Source: Aquibacillus salsiterrae (GTDB lineage Bacteria > Bacillota > Bacilli > Bacillales > Amphibacillaceae). From it: a stretch of DNA of 64,000 nucleotides. The stretch covers positions 1 through 64,000 of the forward strand of contig NZ_JAMQKC010000005.1 in NCBI RefSeq assembly GCF_028416595.1. Reading direction: 5' to 3'. The position numbers and the translations under genes are program-made. Positions within the stretch are counted from its first letter, which is position 1. The number at the start of each line of letters is the position of its first letter. Of this stretch, positions 45,776-55,705 are shown piece by piece. Below the pieces are notes generated by a model. The model was not told where the DNA came from, searched no databases, and saw only the letters and a program-made list of their open reading frames with translations.

Positions 45776-46678
45776 GTGCAGTTACAAATTGACGATTCTT
45801 CTCTAATCGTTTATCAAGCATTGGCTAGTGAGGTTAGATTAAAAATTATTCAACTGCTATCTAAAAATAAAATGAACATTAAAGAATTATCAGAAGAATT
45901 AGGAATTAGTAGTCCGATTGTTATAAAACATGTTAAAAAGCTAGAAGATGCCGGAATTATAATAACTGAAAGAATACCCGGCAAATCAGGTATGCAAAAG
46001 ATTTCCATCCTTAAAGTGGACCATATTGAGATTAACTTCCCAAAAAAGATTTACCATTCCTTTGCAACTCACGAAATATCGGTGCCAGTAGGTCATTATA
46101 CTGATATTGATGTAGTACCAACTTGTGGAATAGCTTCGGAAAAAGATTTCCTCGGGCCGGTTGATGAAACAAAAATCTTCATGGACCCTAGTCGAATAGA
46201 TGCAAAAATTCTCTGGTTTACACAAGGTTTTGTTGAATACAAGGCCCCAAACTTGCTTACCAATGATGAATCATTACAACAGTTTGACATAACTATGGAG
46301 TTGTGTTCGGAATTCCCATTTTCTAATGACGTTTGGCCCTCGGACATAACCTTTTCATTAAATGGTCTTGAGTTAGGCACTTGGATTAGTCCTGGTGACT
46401 TTGCAGATACTAGAGGAAAGTACACTCCTGCTTGGTGGCCCGACAATATAAATCAATATGGATTACTAAAAACAATTCGAATTACGAACCACGGGACATA
46501 CATTGACGGAGATCCTTTGTCTGATGTGAATATTGATGACTTAGACCAAACTTGTGATAGTTGGACACTGCGTGTGGAAGTAAAAGAGGATGCAAAACAT
46601 GTCGGTGGAGTTACTATTTTTGGAAGAAAATTTGGAAATCACGACCAAGATATTAATTTTAAAATATACTATATATAA
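45776..46678 (+). CDS. ArsR-type regulator with a large C-terminal domain
   Basis: About 300 residues from the GTG at 45776, which has AAGGTGG eight bases upstream; an upstream ATG at 45752 has no ribosome site. Residues 11-80 are a winged helix of ArsR/SmtB type (LASEVRLKIIQLL, NIKELSEELGISSPIVIKHV). The remaining about 215 residues are a beta-rich domain (VPVGHYTDIDVVPTCGIAS, FSLNGLELGTW, WWPDNINQYGLLKTI) that looks like a jelly-roll ligand-binding fold. Ordinary ArsR proteins are about 100 residues, so this is probably a one-component sugar sensor. It is divergent from the transport operon, its likely target. No metal-binding Cys cluster is evident. Confidence 0.8.
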   Translation: MQLQIDDSSLIVYQALASEVRLKIIQLLSKNKMNIKELSEELGISSPIVIKHVKKLEDAGIIITERIPGKSGMQKISILKVDHIEINFPKKIYHSFATHEISVPVGHYTDIDVVPTCGIASEKDFLGPVDETKIFMDPSRIDAKILWFTQGFVEYKAPNLLTNDESLQQFDITMELCSEFPFSNDVWPSDITFSLNGLELGTWISPGDFADTRGKYTPAWWPDNINQYGLLKTIRITNHGTYIDGDPLSDVNIDDLDQTCDSWTLRVEVKEDAKHVGGVTIFGRKFGNHDQDINFKIYYI

Positions 46679-46720
46679 ACAAACACACCAATTACCAGAG
46701 GTATATTGGTGTGTTTGTTT
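46677..46720. terminator. Bidirectional terminator between the ArsR-type gene and the YesL-like gene
   Basis: Perfect 16-bp arms AAACAAACACACCAAT (46677-46692) and ATTGGTGTGTTTGTTT (46705-46720). The left arm begins inside the regulator's stop codon. The convergent gene ends at 46803, so it may be shared. Confidence 0.8.
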
Positions 46721-46802
46721 ATCTTTGATAGACTCTTACATACAAACTATTTTTCGATGAGATTTCCTGGTTTAATGGAAACAAAAGATTCTTGAAAAGG
46801 GT

Positions 46803-47414
46803 TCACCCATTGATTTTTAAAAAAACCCTCATCGTTACCCACATCCAACCTAAAGCTGACAAGCTTATCGTAAAAAAGGGAATAAATCCTGGGTATTCTA
46901 ATGAAAAGTAGAAAACGGCAAAGACATATATTCCAGCAAAAAAGGTGTACTGGATTTTTGTTAAGCCAATAATAATAGCATTTTTCATATGCTGAGACCA
47001 TTTTGCTTGAAAATGTACCAATAATGGAAATGCCCAAATTACAACAATTAAATAAAAAAAGACGAGTAGGTAAAAAGCAAATGGAATATAAAACGGTAAC
47101 TTATCCTGGGTTTGTAGAATCACTCGATAATTGAAATACAGCAATCCACCAAAAAACGCTAAAATCCAGCCAATGATATTAGCACTTACTAACTCTTGAC
47201 GATATATCTGGTTAAATGTTTTCCAAACCTTTAACTCGTGGTCACCTTTTAACCACTTCCGTGCGACTCCTAACGTGGCTACCGTAGCTGGAAAAACTCC
47301 AGCCACGAACAAGCCAAAGATAGAAAACATAAACCACAATATATTGAGCCATGCTAACCGTGTAATCCATTGAAGTACTAAATCAAGTGTTGTAACAATC
47401 TGCTTTCCATCCAT
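46803..47414 (-). CDS. DUF624 (YesL-like) membrane protein
   Basis: About 203 residues from the ATG at 47414, with AAAGGTGG eight bases upstream; an earlier GTG overlaps this site. Five or six hydrophobic segments and the family segment FPATVATLGVARKWL. Such proteins accompany oligosaccharide ABC importers in Firmicutes (for example yesL in the rhamnogalacturonan cluster) and their role is not known; a helper of importer assembly is a guess. Last gene of the GH51-araP-araQ operon, 35 bp after araQ. Confidence 0.85.
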   Translation of the reverse strand: MDGKQIVTTLDLVLQWITRLAWLNILWFMFSIFGLFVAGVFPATVATLGVARKWLKGDHELKVWKTFNQIYRQELVSANIIGWILAFFGGLLYFNYRVILQTQDKLPFYIPFAFYLLVFFYLIVVIWAFPLLVHFQAKWSQHMKNAIIIGLTKIQYTFFAGIYVFAVFYFSLEYPGFIPFFTISLSALGWMWVTMRVFLKING

Positions 47415-47449
47415 GTTGCCGTCCACCTTTTAATTCTAATACTCCTATT

Positions 47450-48304
47450 TTAACCTTTAACCCCTCCAACTGTAAGTCCAGATACGAAATATTTTTGGAA
47501 GAAGATAAACAAAATAATAATTGGAACAATCGTCATCACAGACCCAGCAATTAACACATCGTAGTTATTTCCGTATGGTGTCAATAGCGTTGCAAGACCG
47601 ATCGGCAAGGTAAACATATCATTGGAACGTAGAACAATCAAAGGCCATAAAAAGTTGTTCCAGCTACCTAAACCTTGTAATATTGCCATCGCAGCTAATG
47701 AAGGTAACATTAGAGGTAACATAATTTTGAAAAAGATACCGTATTCATTTGACCCGTCAATACGAGCTGCATCCATTAATTCCTTAGGCAATCCCAGTGC
47801 ATACTGTCTAAAAAAGAACACTGCAATTGGCGCAACAATAGCGGGTAGCAATACAGCTGCATACGTGTTAATTAACTGAAAGCTAATCATCATTTTATAA
47901 AGCGGTAACATTAAGATTTCAAACGGAATCATTAAAATAAACAAAACCAGGACGAAGAAAAAGTTTCTACCCTTAAAATCATAACAAGCAAGCGCATAAC
48001 CAACCATGGAAGAAAAGAATAAAGATAGAACAATGGTTAATGCAGATATCGTTATACTATTACCATACCATGCCCAATATTGATATGCTTGTGTGAAAAT
48101 ATACGTATAGTTATCAAAATTTAATGTTGATGGATCAAAAGTTAAACTAATACCATTACGCATTAACTCAGATGAAGGCCTTAGCGATGAAAGTAAAAGA
48201 CTTAGAATCGGGAACAAGGCAATAAACGAGACAATAATAAAGCTAACGTTAATTAACACTTTTAACCCTTTATTTTTAGATTCTTGTTTATTCATCTTAC
48301 TCAT
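47450..48304 (-). CDS. araQ: AraQ, arabino-oligosaccharide ABC importer permease
   Basis: A 284-residue MalG-type permease very like Bacillus AraQ in segments I remember, such as FDNYTYIF, CYDFKGRNFFFVLVLF, FFFRQYALGLPKELMDAAR and the exact-looking end FFQKYFVSGLTVGGVKG. EAA loop DAARIDGSNEYGIFFKIMLP. It overlaps araP by 8 bp. In Bacillus, AraNPQ with the ATPase MsmX imports alpha-1,5-arabino-oligosaccharides. An alternative ATG nine bases later is possible for the start. Confidence 0.9.
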   Translation of the reverse strand: MSKMNKQESKNKGLKVLINVSFIIVSFIALFPILSLLLSSLRPSSELMRNGISLTFDPSTLNFDNYTYIFTQAYQYWAWYGNSITISALTIVLSLFFSSMVGYALACYDFKGRNFFFVLVLFILMIPFEILMLPLYKMMISFQLINTYAAVLLPAIVAPIAVFFFRQYALGLPKELMDAARIDGSNEYGIFFKIMLPLMLPSLAAMAILQGLGSWNNFLWPLIVLRSNDMFTLPIGLATLLTPYGNNYDVLIAGSVMTIVPIIILFIFFQKYFVSGLTVGGVKG

Positions 48305-49241
48305 CTCCCCTCTTGAATGCTCCAGTTAGGAACAACTGAATTAGACTAATGACAAAGATAATTATCATTAATATTACACCTATAGCGGCACCAAAGCCCA
48401 TGTCATTTTGTTGAATACCTTGTTGGTAAATGTATCCTACCACAGTTAAACCAATGTTCCCGGGAGAACCGGCTGACCAGAATACAAAACTTTCTTCGAA
48501 CATTCTAAAACCATTAATAATAGAAATAGTTACGACAAAAATTGTAACCGGCTTCAAAAATGGCAACGTAACATACCATAACTTTTGAATTCTACTTGCC
48601 CCATCAATGTCAGCGGCTTCATATAATTCGTTAGGAATATTTTGAAGACCTGCTAGGAAATAAAGAATATTAACCCCCATCCACTTCCAAGAAGCAAGGA
48701 TGACCATTAGGAACATACCCGACCACGCGTTGTACTTCCACTGGATAGGGTCTACACCAAACCAACCTACAATTTGGTTTGCCGCCGCGGTGTCAGTTTC
48801 ACCAAACAATAAGCGGAAAACCATACCAGCTACAATTGTAGATGCTAATGCAGGCATAAACAATGCTGCACGATAAACCGTTTTACCTTTTACTAATTTA
48901 GAATCCAAAAGAATTGAAAATAGTATTGGTAAAATGGTTAATATTGTAACAGTTAAAACGACGTAAACAGTCGTATTCCCAAGTGCTTTATAGAAAGTAG
49001 GATTAAAGATTCTTTCGTAGTTTCTTATACCGATAAATTCTACTTGCCCAGGTAATACACTTTGGAAACTCATAATTATACCTTTTATTGCTGGATAAAG
49101 TGTAAAAATAAGAAAAGATAGTAAAAATGGTGATACGAAAACATAAGGTACTACCTTTTTGGAATTTAGAAATTTTGCAACTTTATTAGGCTGTTTTGTT
49201 TGAGACAATTGCACACTCGTACTTTTATCAGTTGACAACAT
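48297..49241 (-). CDS. araP: AraP, arabino-oligosaccharide ABC importer permease
   Basis: A 314-residue MalF-type permease, the same length as Bacillus AraP and like it in SKKVVPYVFVSPFLLSFLIF, SFQSVLPGQVEFIG and the GAFKRGDE-like end. EAA loop EAADIDGASRIQKLWYVTLP. GAGGAGGGGG six bases before the ATG. In Bacillus araN, the binding-protein gene, comes directly before araP; here a GH51 gene is there instead and no araN is present. Confidence 0.9.
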   Translation of the reverse strand: MLSTDKSTSVQLSQTKQPNKVAKFLNSKKVVPYVFVSPFLLSFLIFTLYPAIKGIIMSFQSVLPGQVEFIGIRNYERIFNPTFYKALGNTTVYVVLTVTILTILPILFSILLDSKLVKGKTVYRAALFMPALASTIVAGMVFRLLFGETDTAAANQIVGWFGVDPIQWKYNAWSGMFLMVILASWKWMGVNILYFLAGLQNIPNELYEAADIDGASRIQKLWYVTLPFLKPVTIFVVTISIINGFRMFEESFVFWSAGSPGNIGLTVVGYIYQQGIQQNDMGFGAAIGVILMIIIFVISLIQLFLTGAFKRGDE

Positions 49242-49271
49242 CCGGAACCCCCTCCTCGGCTATAAATACTT

Positions 49272-49310
49272 CCACTTAACGAGAAGAAGTAAGGCCAGCT
49301 CATTAAGTGG
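49272..49310 (-). other. Hairpin between the GH51 gene and araP
   Basis: Arms CCACTTAACGAG (49272-49283) and CTCATTAAGTGG (49299-49310), one mismatch, in the 82-bp gap. No T run follows at once, so I read it as an mRNA-processing or stability hairpin that could set different levels for enzyme and permease. Confidence 0.5.
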
Positions 49311-49323
49311 ATATATTATTGTT

Positions 49324-50856
<1,533 letters not shown>

Positions 50857-50960
50857 TTAATATAAACACGATAACTTATTCCACTGCTTACATGTACGAA
50901 TTTGATGTAATTTATACAGAAAATTTCTATAGCGAAAATATACCATGTTATCACCGTCTT

Positions 50961-50974
50961 TGTATACGCTTCCA
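50961..50974. promoter_or_regulatory. Candidate cre (CcpA) site of the abfA operon
   Basis: TGTATACGCTTCCA fits the cre consensus with two mismatches and lies in the leader about 125 bp upstream of abfA. Confidence 0.4.
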
Positions 50975-51039
50975 AATAGAACGAAACAGGAAAAACTTTA
51001 AAACTAAATCTAGGGATACCCTTGTTTGAATACTCCTCA

Positions 51040-51135
51040 TTGTACGAACATATATTAGATAATTAGGACCTTCCGCAAAATCGTACGTATAAGTGGTGTT
51101 ACTAAGATTATATATAACTATTTACAATTTATCAA
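51040..51135 (-). promoter_or_regulatory. Promoter and AraR-like operator pair of the abfA-araPQ operon
   Basis: On the minus strand TTGATA (51130-51135), a 17-bp spacer and a perfect TATAAT (51107-51112). Downstream lie TCGTACGTATAA (51081-51092) and TTGTACGAACAT (51040-51051), both near matches to the AraR core, with centres 41 bp apart. A weaker similar site, ATGTACGAATTT, is at 50892-50903. The rest of the gap to 51448 shows only a 22-codon frame that I reject. Confidence 0.75.
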
Positions 51136-51448
51136 CAGGTTTTAGTGAATTTATTAAAATGTCAACTTATTTTCATGTTGTTGATTAATGTTGAAAATTA
51201 ATTAAGTAACAGTCTTTATTAATTCTTAAATTAGTTTTTCCCTTATATAAACTACGTAACTAAAATTAGATTGACAGACAAACATGTACCAATAAGTATC
51301 TCACGATTTTTGAGAACACTCTAATACAGCAAGATGAAAAACAAAATCATTCTGAAACGTGACCTAACAGAAGGCGTAGGTATTATTCGTGAGGAGCAGT
51401 AAACGATTTGATGCTCTTTTATTTTCATAAGTTTGTTGGCTTGTCAAA

Positions 51449-52594
51449 TCACCCTTTACCTGACCCAATTAGATCATGATTAACACGCTCTTGTGCCGCA
51501 CCAATTTGCCTTGTCGAAGTTCTTTCAATTAATTTTGGTTCAAACACAATCGACTGGTGCTGCTTATTCAAACTACCACTCTTATCTTTTATAATGTTCA
51601 GTAGAAGCTTGGCTGCCTCCACACCCAATTCCGTTTTTGGATGGCAAACCGATGTCAATTTTACTTCAGAAGCTTCTGCGAGGTTGGAATCATCGTAACC
51701 AACAATTGACAGGTCTCTAGGTACCTGTATCCCTTTTTCTCTTACAATATCTAGTAATTGTAAAACCAGTTCGTCATTATAACAAACTAGTCCAGTTGGA
51801 AGTTGTTGGCTATTTGATAATAATGCTTCAAGCTGCTCTTTAGGTTTTTCCTCTTGGTTACATGTTTTAAATAGAATAATATTTTGCGGGTTAAGTGGGA
51901 TTCCATACGCACGGTGAGCTTTTATATATCCCTTTAACCGTTTTAACCCTTGCATATCATCGGTTTTATAAATCCCAATCATGTCTCTGTGACCTAGCTT
52001 GATTAAATGCTCCGTTTGAATGTAACCACCTTGCTCATCATTAACAACAACAGCCGGAGGTTCTAACTCCTCATAGTAGGCGTTAATCATTATAAAAGGG
52101 ATATTTTCCTTCTCCAAAGTTAAGTATAGATGAAGATTAGGGCTGGCTGATGCACTCCTCGTTGGCTCGACAATAACACCATCATAATTTCCCATTAAAA
52201 TGGTCTCTAGCACCCTTTTTTCTTGGTCATAGTCATTTTTTGTATTAAAAATACTAACATTGTAACTTTCTTGACTAAGAAAGCTTTCTGCCCCTCTAAT
52301 GATCGTAGGAAAAATATAATCTGAAATAAACGTGGTAACGATAGCGATATTTTTCTGCGAAGGATTTAACTTCATCACCTTGGACCTGTCTGCACAGAAG
52401 GTTCCTGACCCTTGTATTTTATATAACCAGCCTTCATTTGCAAGTTCGCCGATCGCTAACCGAACGGTATGCCGGCTTACACCAAATTCTTTAATCATTT
52501 CACTTTCTGAATGTAGTTTTTGATTGGGAGCATACGTCCCGTCTAAAATTTTTGATTTGATTGCTTGCTTAATAGCTTTATATTTTGTCGTCAT
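51449..52594 (-). CDS. araR: AraR-type repressor, paralogue 1 (GntR/LacI)
   Basis: About 381 residues from the ATG at 52594 (AGGTGG five bases upstream; an earlier GTG at 52603 is possible). A GntR-type winged helix (residues 1-70, SESEMIKEFGVSRHTVRLAI) is joined to a LacI/periplasmic-binding-like sensor (about 85-375, FEPKLIERTST at the end). This chimera is the AraR arrangement: it binds arabinose operators and is released by L-arabinose. It differs from paralogue 2 in linker and effector loops but is otherwise closely similar. Its own upstream region has an AraR-like box and a cre-like site. Confidence 0.9.
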   Translation of the reverse strand: MTTKYKAIKQAIKSKILDGTYAPNQKLHSESEMIKEFGVSRHTVRLAIGELANEGWLYKIQGSGTFCADRSKVMKLNPSQKNIAIVTTFISDYIFPTIIRGAESFLSQESYNVSIFNTKNDYDQEKRVLETILMGNYDGVIVEPTRSASASPNLHLYLTLEKENIPFIMINAYYEELEPPAVVVNDEQGGYIQTEHLIKLGHRDMIGIYKTDDMQGLKRLKGYIKAHRAYGIPLNPQNIILFKTCNQEEKPKEQLEALLSNSQQLPTGLVCYNDELVLQLLDIVREKGIQVPRDLSIVGYDDSNLAEASEVKLTSVCHPKTELGVEAAKLLLNIIKDKSGSLNKQHQSIVFEPKLIERTSTRQIGAAQERVNHDLIGSGKG

Positions 52595-52656
52595 AGTAGC
52601 CACCTCACCTCTCCCAATCCATCAATCAATCCTTTATGTTAATGCCCACTTATTTC

Positions 52657-52694
52657 CGATAACGCTTTCACTTTTCGCCAACTGGTACGTACTA
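52657..52694. promoter_or_regulatory. AraR-like box and cre-like site upstream of AraR paralogue 1
   Basis: TGGTACGTACTA (52683-52694) matches the AraR core at 10 of 12 positions, suggesting autoregulation. CGATAACGCTTTCA (52657-52670) fits cre with two mismatches. Confidence 0.55.
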
Positions 52695-52765
52695 ACTATT
52701 ATAAGTTATCGATATTGGTAACACAATACCGACTATGTATTTGTCCATTTCAACAGCCTAACTAA

Positions 52766-52806
52766 ACAAAATGGTTATCCAATTTGTGATAGGATAACCA
52801 TTTTGT
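52766..52806 (-). terminator. Terminator of AraR paralogue 2
   Basis: Perfect 15-bp arms ACAAAATGGTTATCC (52766-52780) and GGATAACCATTTTGT (52792-52806), four bases after the stop codon. It separates the two regulator genes. Confidence 0.85.
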
Positions 52807-52809
52807 AAA

Positions 52810-53931
52810 TCAAGACTTAATCTCTCTTGTTGAGTTTCTAATAATTAATTTTGGCTCATATACGACTGAGCTGATTGATTCACTAGCTTTCTTTTTGTTC
52901 GTATTTTTTTCCTTAATTAAGTCTAAGATAACCTTTGCAGCAGTTTTTCCCATTTCACTTTGCGGATGTTCAATAGTCGTTAACTTCACTTCCGACACCT
53001 TCGCTAGGAAAGAATCATCAAACCCTACAACCGAAATGTCTTCAGGTACCTGTAGTTGTTGTTCTCTTAACACATCCAATAACTTAATCGCAAGTTCATC
53101 ATTGTAACAAACAAGCCCGGTAGGAGCGTCAACAGCGGCAGAGCGCGTTAAGATATTACTTAATTCCGCTACTGGTTTTGTGCCTTTTTCCAAGGAATTA
53201 TAAGTGACGATATTGTTTGGATTGATTGGCAATCCATTTGCACGGTGAGCTTTAAAATACCCTTTCATCCGCTTCGTACCTTGAATATCATCCACTTTAA
53301 AAAAGCCAACAATATTTTTATGACCTAATTTTATCAGATGCTCTGTTTGGGTATATCCGCCCTTTTCATCATCGATCGTGATGCTAAGCGGCTCAAGTTC
53401 ATCGTAATAGGCATTGATCATAATATACGGGATATCTTGTCTTTCCAAATTTAAATAATAATTAATATTTGGATTAGTTAGGGCACTTTTCGTTGGTTCG
53501 ATAATGACGCCATCAAAGTGCTGTGTCAGAATTTTTTCTAAAAATCTTTTTTCATTTTCGTGATCATTATTTGTACTGAACAGGCTTACCTGGTAACCTT
53601 GTTCACTTAAATAGGATTCAGCGCCACGAATAATCGATGGGAAAATATAGTCAGAAATATATGTGGTTATAATTGCTATGTTTTTTTGGTTTAGTGGTCC
53701 GTTCGCGATTTCATCTTTAGATCTATCAGCACAAAATGTTCCTGCACCTTGCTCTCTATACAACCAACCTTGATTTACTAAGTCACCGATTGCGAGGCGA
53801 ACGGTATGCCTGCTCACATCAAATTGTTTCATTAATTCACTTTCAGAACTAATCTTTTGATGTGGTTGAAACGTTCCATCTAATATTTTTGATTTAATTG
53901 CTTGCTTAACGATATTGTATTTGGTCTGCAT
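52810..53931 (-). CDS. AraR-type repressor, paralogue 2 (GntR/LacI)
   Basis: A 373-residue protein with the same plan as its neighbour: winged helix (SESELMKQFDVSRHTVRLAI, residues 28-47) and a LacI-type sensor ending YEPKLIIRNSTREI. The recognition helix VSRHTVRLAIG is identical in both paralogues, so they should read the same or overlapping operators, while sensor loops differ. GAGGTG five bases before the ATG. Only a weak AraR-like sequence (around 53960) lies upstream, so control of this copy may differ. Tandem duplication is the simple explanation. Confidence 0.9.
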   Translation of the reverse strand: MQTKYNIVKQAIKSKILDGTFQPHQKISSESELMKQFDVSRHTVRLAIGDLVNQGWLYREQGAGTFCADRSKDEIANGPLNQKNIAIITTYISDYIFPSIIRGAESYLSEQGYQVSLFSTNNDHENEKRFLEKILTQHFDGVIIEPTKSALTNPNINYYLNLERQDIPYIMINAYYDELEPLSITIDDEKGGYTQTEHLIKLGHKNIVGFFKVDDIQGTKRMKGYFKAHRANGLPINPNNIVTYNSLEKGTKPVAELSNILTRSAAVDAPTGLVCYNDELAIKLLDVLREQQLQVPEDISVVGFDDSFLAKVSEVKLTTIEHPQSEMGKTAAKVILDLIKEKNTNKKKASESISSVVYEPKLIIRNSTREIKS

Positions 53932-54049
53932 CCTTACACCTCAATTCCGATTCCGATACTTATTCGTATATTTTACCACATGCATTATATCATTATCGTT
54001 TCACTTCTGCTAATTCAGAAAAATAAATTTAAGTCCCTTTGGAAATCGC

Positions 54050-54080
54050 CCTGCACTAGACAGCTCTTGTTTTTTTATAC
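54050..54080. repeat. Dispersed intergenic repeat, copy 4 (right-end fragment)
   Basis: CGCCCTGCACTAGACAGCTC followed by a T-rich stretch and TATACTTTC, matching the right end of the copy at 3812-3900. Confidence 0.5.
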
Positions 54081-54084
54081 TTTC

Positions 54085-54122
54085 AAAAAACCGCAGAGAT
54101 TCACCAACCGGTAAATCTCTGC
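54085..54122 (-). terminator. Terminator of the araD-araA operon
   Basis: Arms GCAGAGATT (54093-54101) and AATCTCTGC (54114-54122) with more pairing inside, then GGTTTTTTG on the minus strand. Confidence 0.85.
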
Positions 54123-54148
54123 AGCATAAGTAGATAAATGCTCTGAAA

Positions 54149-55633
54149 TTAGCTCCAAATACGTTCGTTCCACCTTAATTCATTTCGGAATTGTCTAACG
54201 TTTAAGTCCTTATCTATCACTACACACTCGATTTGCGCCATATCTGCAAAGTCATATAATTGTTCCGTTGTCACATTAAAGGTAAACACTGTATGGTGTG
54301 CTCCACCAGCATAGATCCACGCTTCTGTTGCCTCACTTAATGAAGGCTCAGGCTTCCATAACACTTTAGCAACTGGAAGATTTGGTGTTTCAATTGTTGG
54401 TTGCTCGGCCTTTACTTCGTTGATTACAAGACGGAATCTTCCACCCATTTCAACTAAGGATGCGTTTAGTGCATCGCCGCCTCTACCATCAAATACTAGT
54501 CGGGCAGGGTCTTCTTTTCCACCAATTCCTAAAGGATTAACAACAATCTTTGGCTTTGTTGCTGACACAGTCGGACAGATTTCTAACATGTGTGACCCCA
54601 ACACCATTTCATTTCCTTGTTCTAAATGGTACGTGTAATCTTCCATGAAAGATGTACCTTCATTTCCAGCGATTACTTTCATAACTCGAAGTAATGCAGC
54701 AGTACGCCAGTCACCCTCACCGGCAAAACCATATCCTTCTGTCATTAAACGTTGTGCAGCTAGACCAGGCAATTGCTTCATACCATGTAGATCTTCAAAG
54801 TTTGTTGTAAATGCGTTATAATTTCTTGCAGATAAAAACGCCTTAAGTCCTAGCTCAATTTTACCTTGTTCTAAAATCGCATCTCTAGTCGGACCAGGTT
54901 GACTCGCTTCAGCTGGTAGTTCATATAACTCACTATACTCTTTAAATAGTTGTTCTAGTTGTTCATCTGTAACCTTATTCATTTCTTCAACTAAGTCACC
55001 GATACCGTAGTAATCTACTGTCCAACCAAATTTGATTTGCGCTTCTACTTTGTCTCCATCAGTAACAGCAACATTACGCATGTTATCACCAAACCGCGCC
55101 ACACGGATGTTCGGACCTTCTGTAAATGCTACAGCTGTCTTCATCCAGTTACCTACTTTTGTTTGAACATCACCGTTTTGCCAGTGGCCAACAACTACTT
55201 TGCGCGGAATGTTCATACGCGTTCCAATGAAGCCATATTCCCGGTCACCATGGGCCGCTTGATTTAAATTCATGAAATCCATATCGATCTCGCCCCAAGG
55301 GATATCACGATTAAATTGCGTATGCAAATGGAGCAAAGGCTTTTGTAATGTCTTTAACCCAGCAATCCACATTTTCGCTGGTGAGAACGTGTGCATCCAT
55401 GTAATTAAACCCGCACAATTTTCATTGCTATTAACTTCAAGTGCTAGTTTGTGTATTTCGTCTGCTGTTTTTACAACTGATTTAAAAACAACTTTAAATG
55501 GAAGATCTCCTTCTGCATTAATTCCTTCTACAACCTTTTTTGAATTATCGGCAACTTGCCGTAATGGCTCTTCCCCATATAAGTTTTGACTTCCTGTTAC
55601 AAACCAAAATTCGTAAGGCTTAACTGTTAGCAT
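54149..55633 (-). CDS. araA: L-arabinose isomerase
   Basis: A 494-residue enzyme (Bacillus AraA 496) starting MLTVKPYEFWFVTGSQNLYG. Mn-binding/catalytic residues are in the expected places: Glu in GFAGEGDWRT, Glu in EDYTYHLEQG, His in LGSHMLEICP and His in GGAHHTVFTF. Converts L-arabinose to L-ribulose in the cytoplasm. GGGGG precedes the ATG. It is the second gene of a two-gene araD-araA operon (72-bp gap); ribulokinase, usually between or beside them, is absent. Confidence 0.97.
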   Translation of the reverse strand: MLTVKPYEFWFVTGSQNLYGEEPLRQVADNSKKVVEGINAEGDLPFKVVFKSVVKTADEIHKLALEVNSNENCAGLITWMHTFSPAKMWIAGLKTLQKPLLHLHTQFNRDIPWGEIDMDFMNLNQAAHGDREYGFIGTRMNIPRKVVVGHWQNGDVQTKVGNWMKTAVAFTEGPNIRVARFGDNMRNVAVTDGDKVEAQIKFGWTVDYYGIGDLVEEMNKVTDEQLEQLFKEYSELYELPAEASQPGPTRDAILEQGKIELGLKAFLSARNYNAFTTNFEDLHGMKQLPGLAAQRLMTEGYGFAGEGDWRTAALLRVMKVIAGNEGTSFMEDYTYHLEQGNEMVLGSHMLEICPTVSATKPKIVVNPLGIGGKEDPARLVFDGRGGDALNASLVEMGGRFRLVINEVKAEQPTIETPNLPVAKVLWKPEPSLSEATEAWIYAGGAHHTVFTFNVTTEQLYDFADMAQIECVVIDKDLNVRQFRNELRWNERIWS

Positions 55634-55705
55634 TCTATTTCCCCCTAAGTCCTAATAAATATTGCTTGCTTATTATTTCTGATTGCATTTTATTTATGGA
55701 TCACA

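Noticed and set aside
51334-51402. 22-codon reading frame (MKNKIILKRDLTEGVGII...) on the plus strand in the abfA upstream gap
   Set aside because: No ribosome binding site, no recognisable similarity, and such frames occur by chance in 600 bp.
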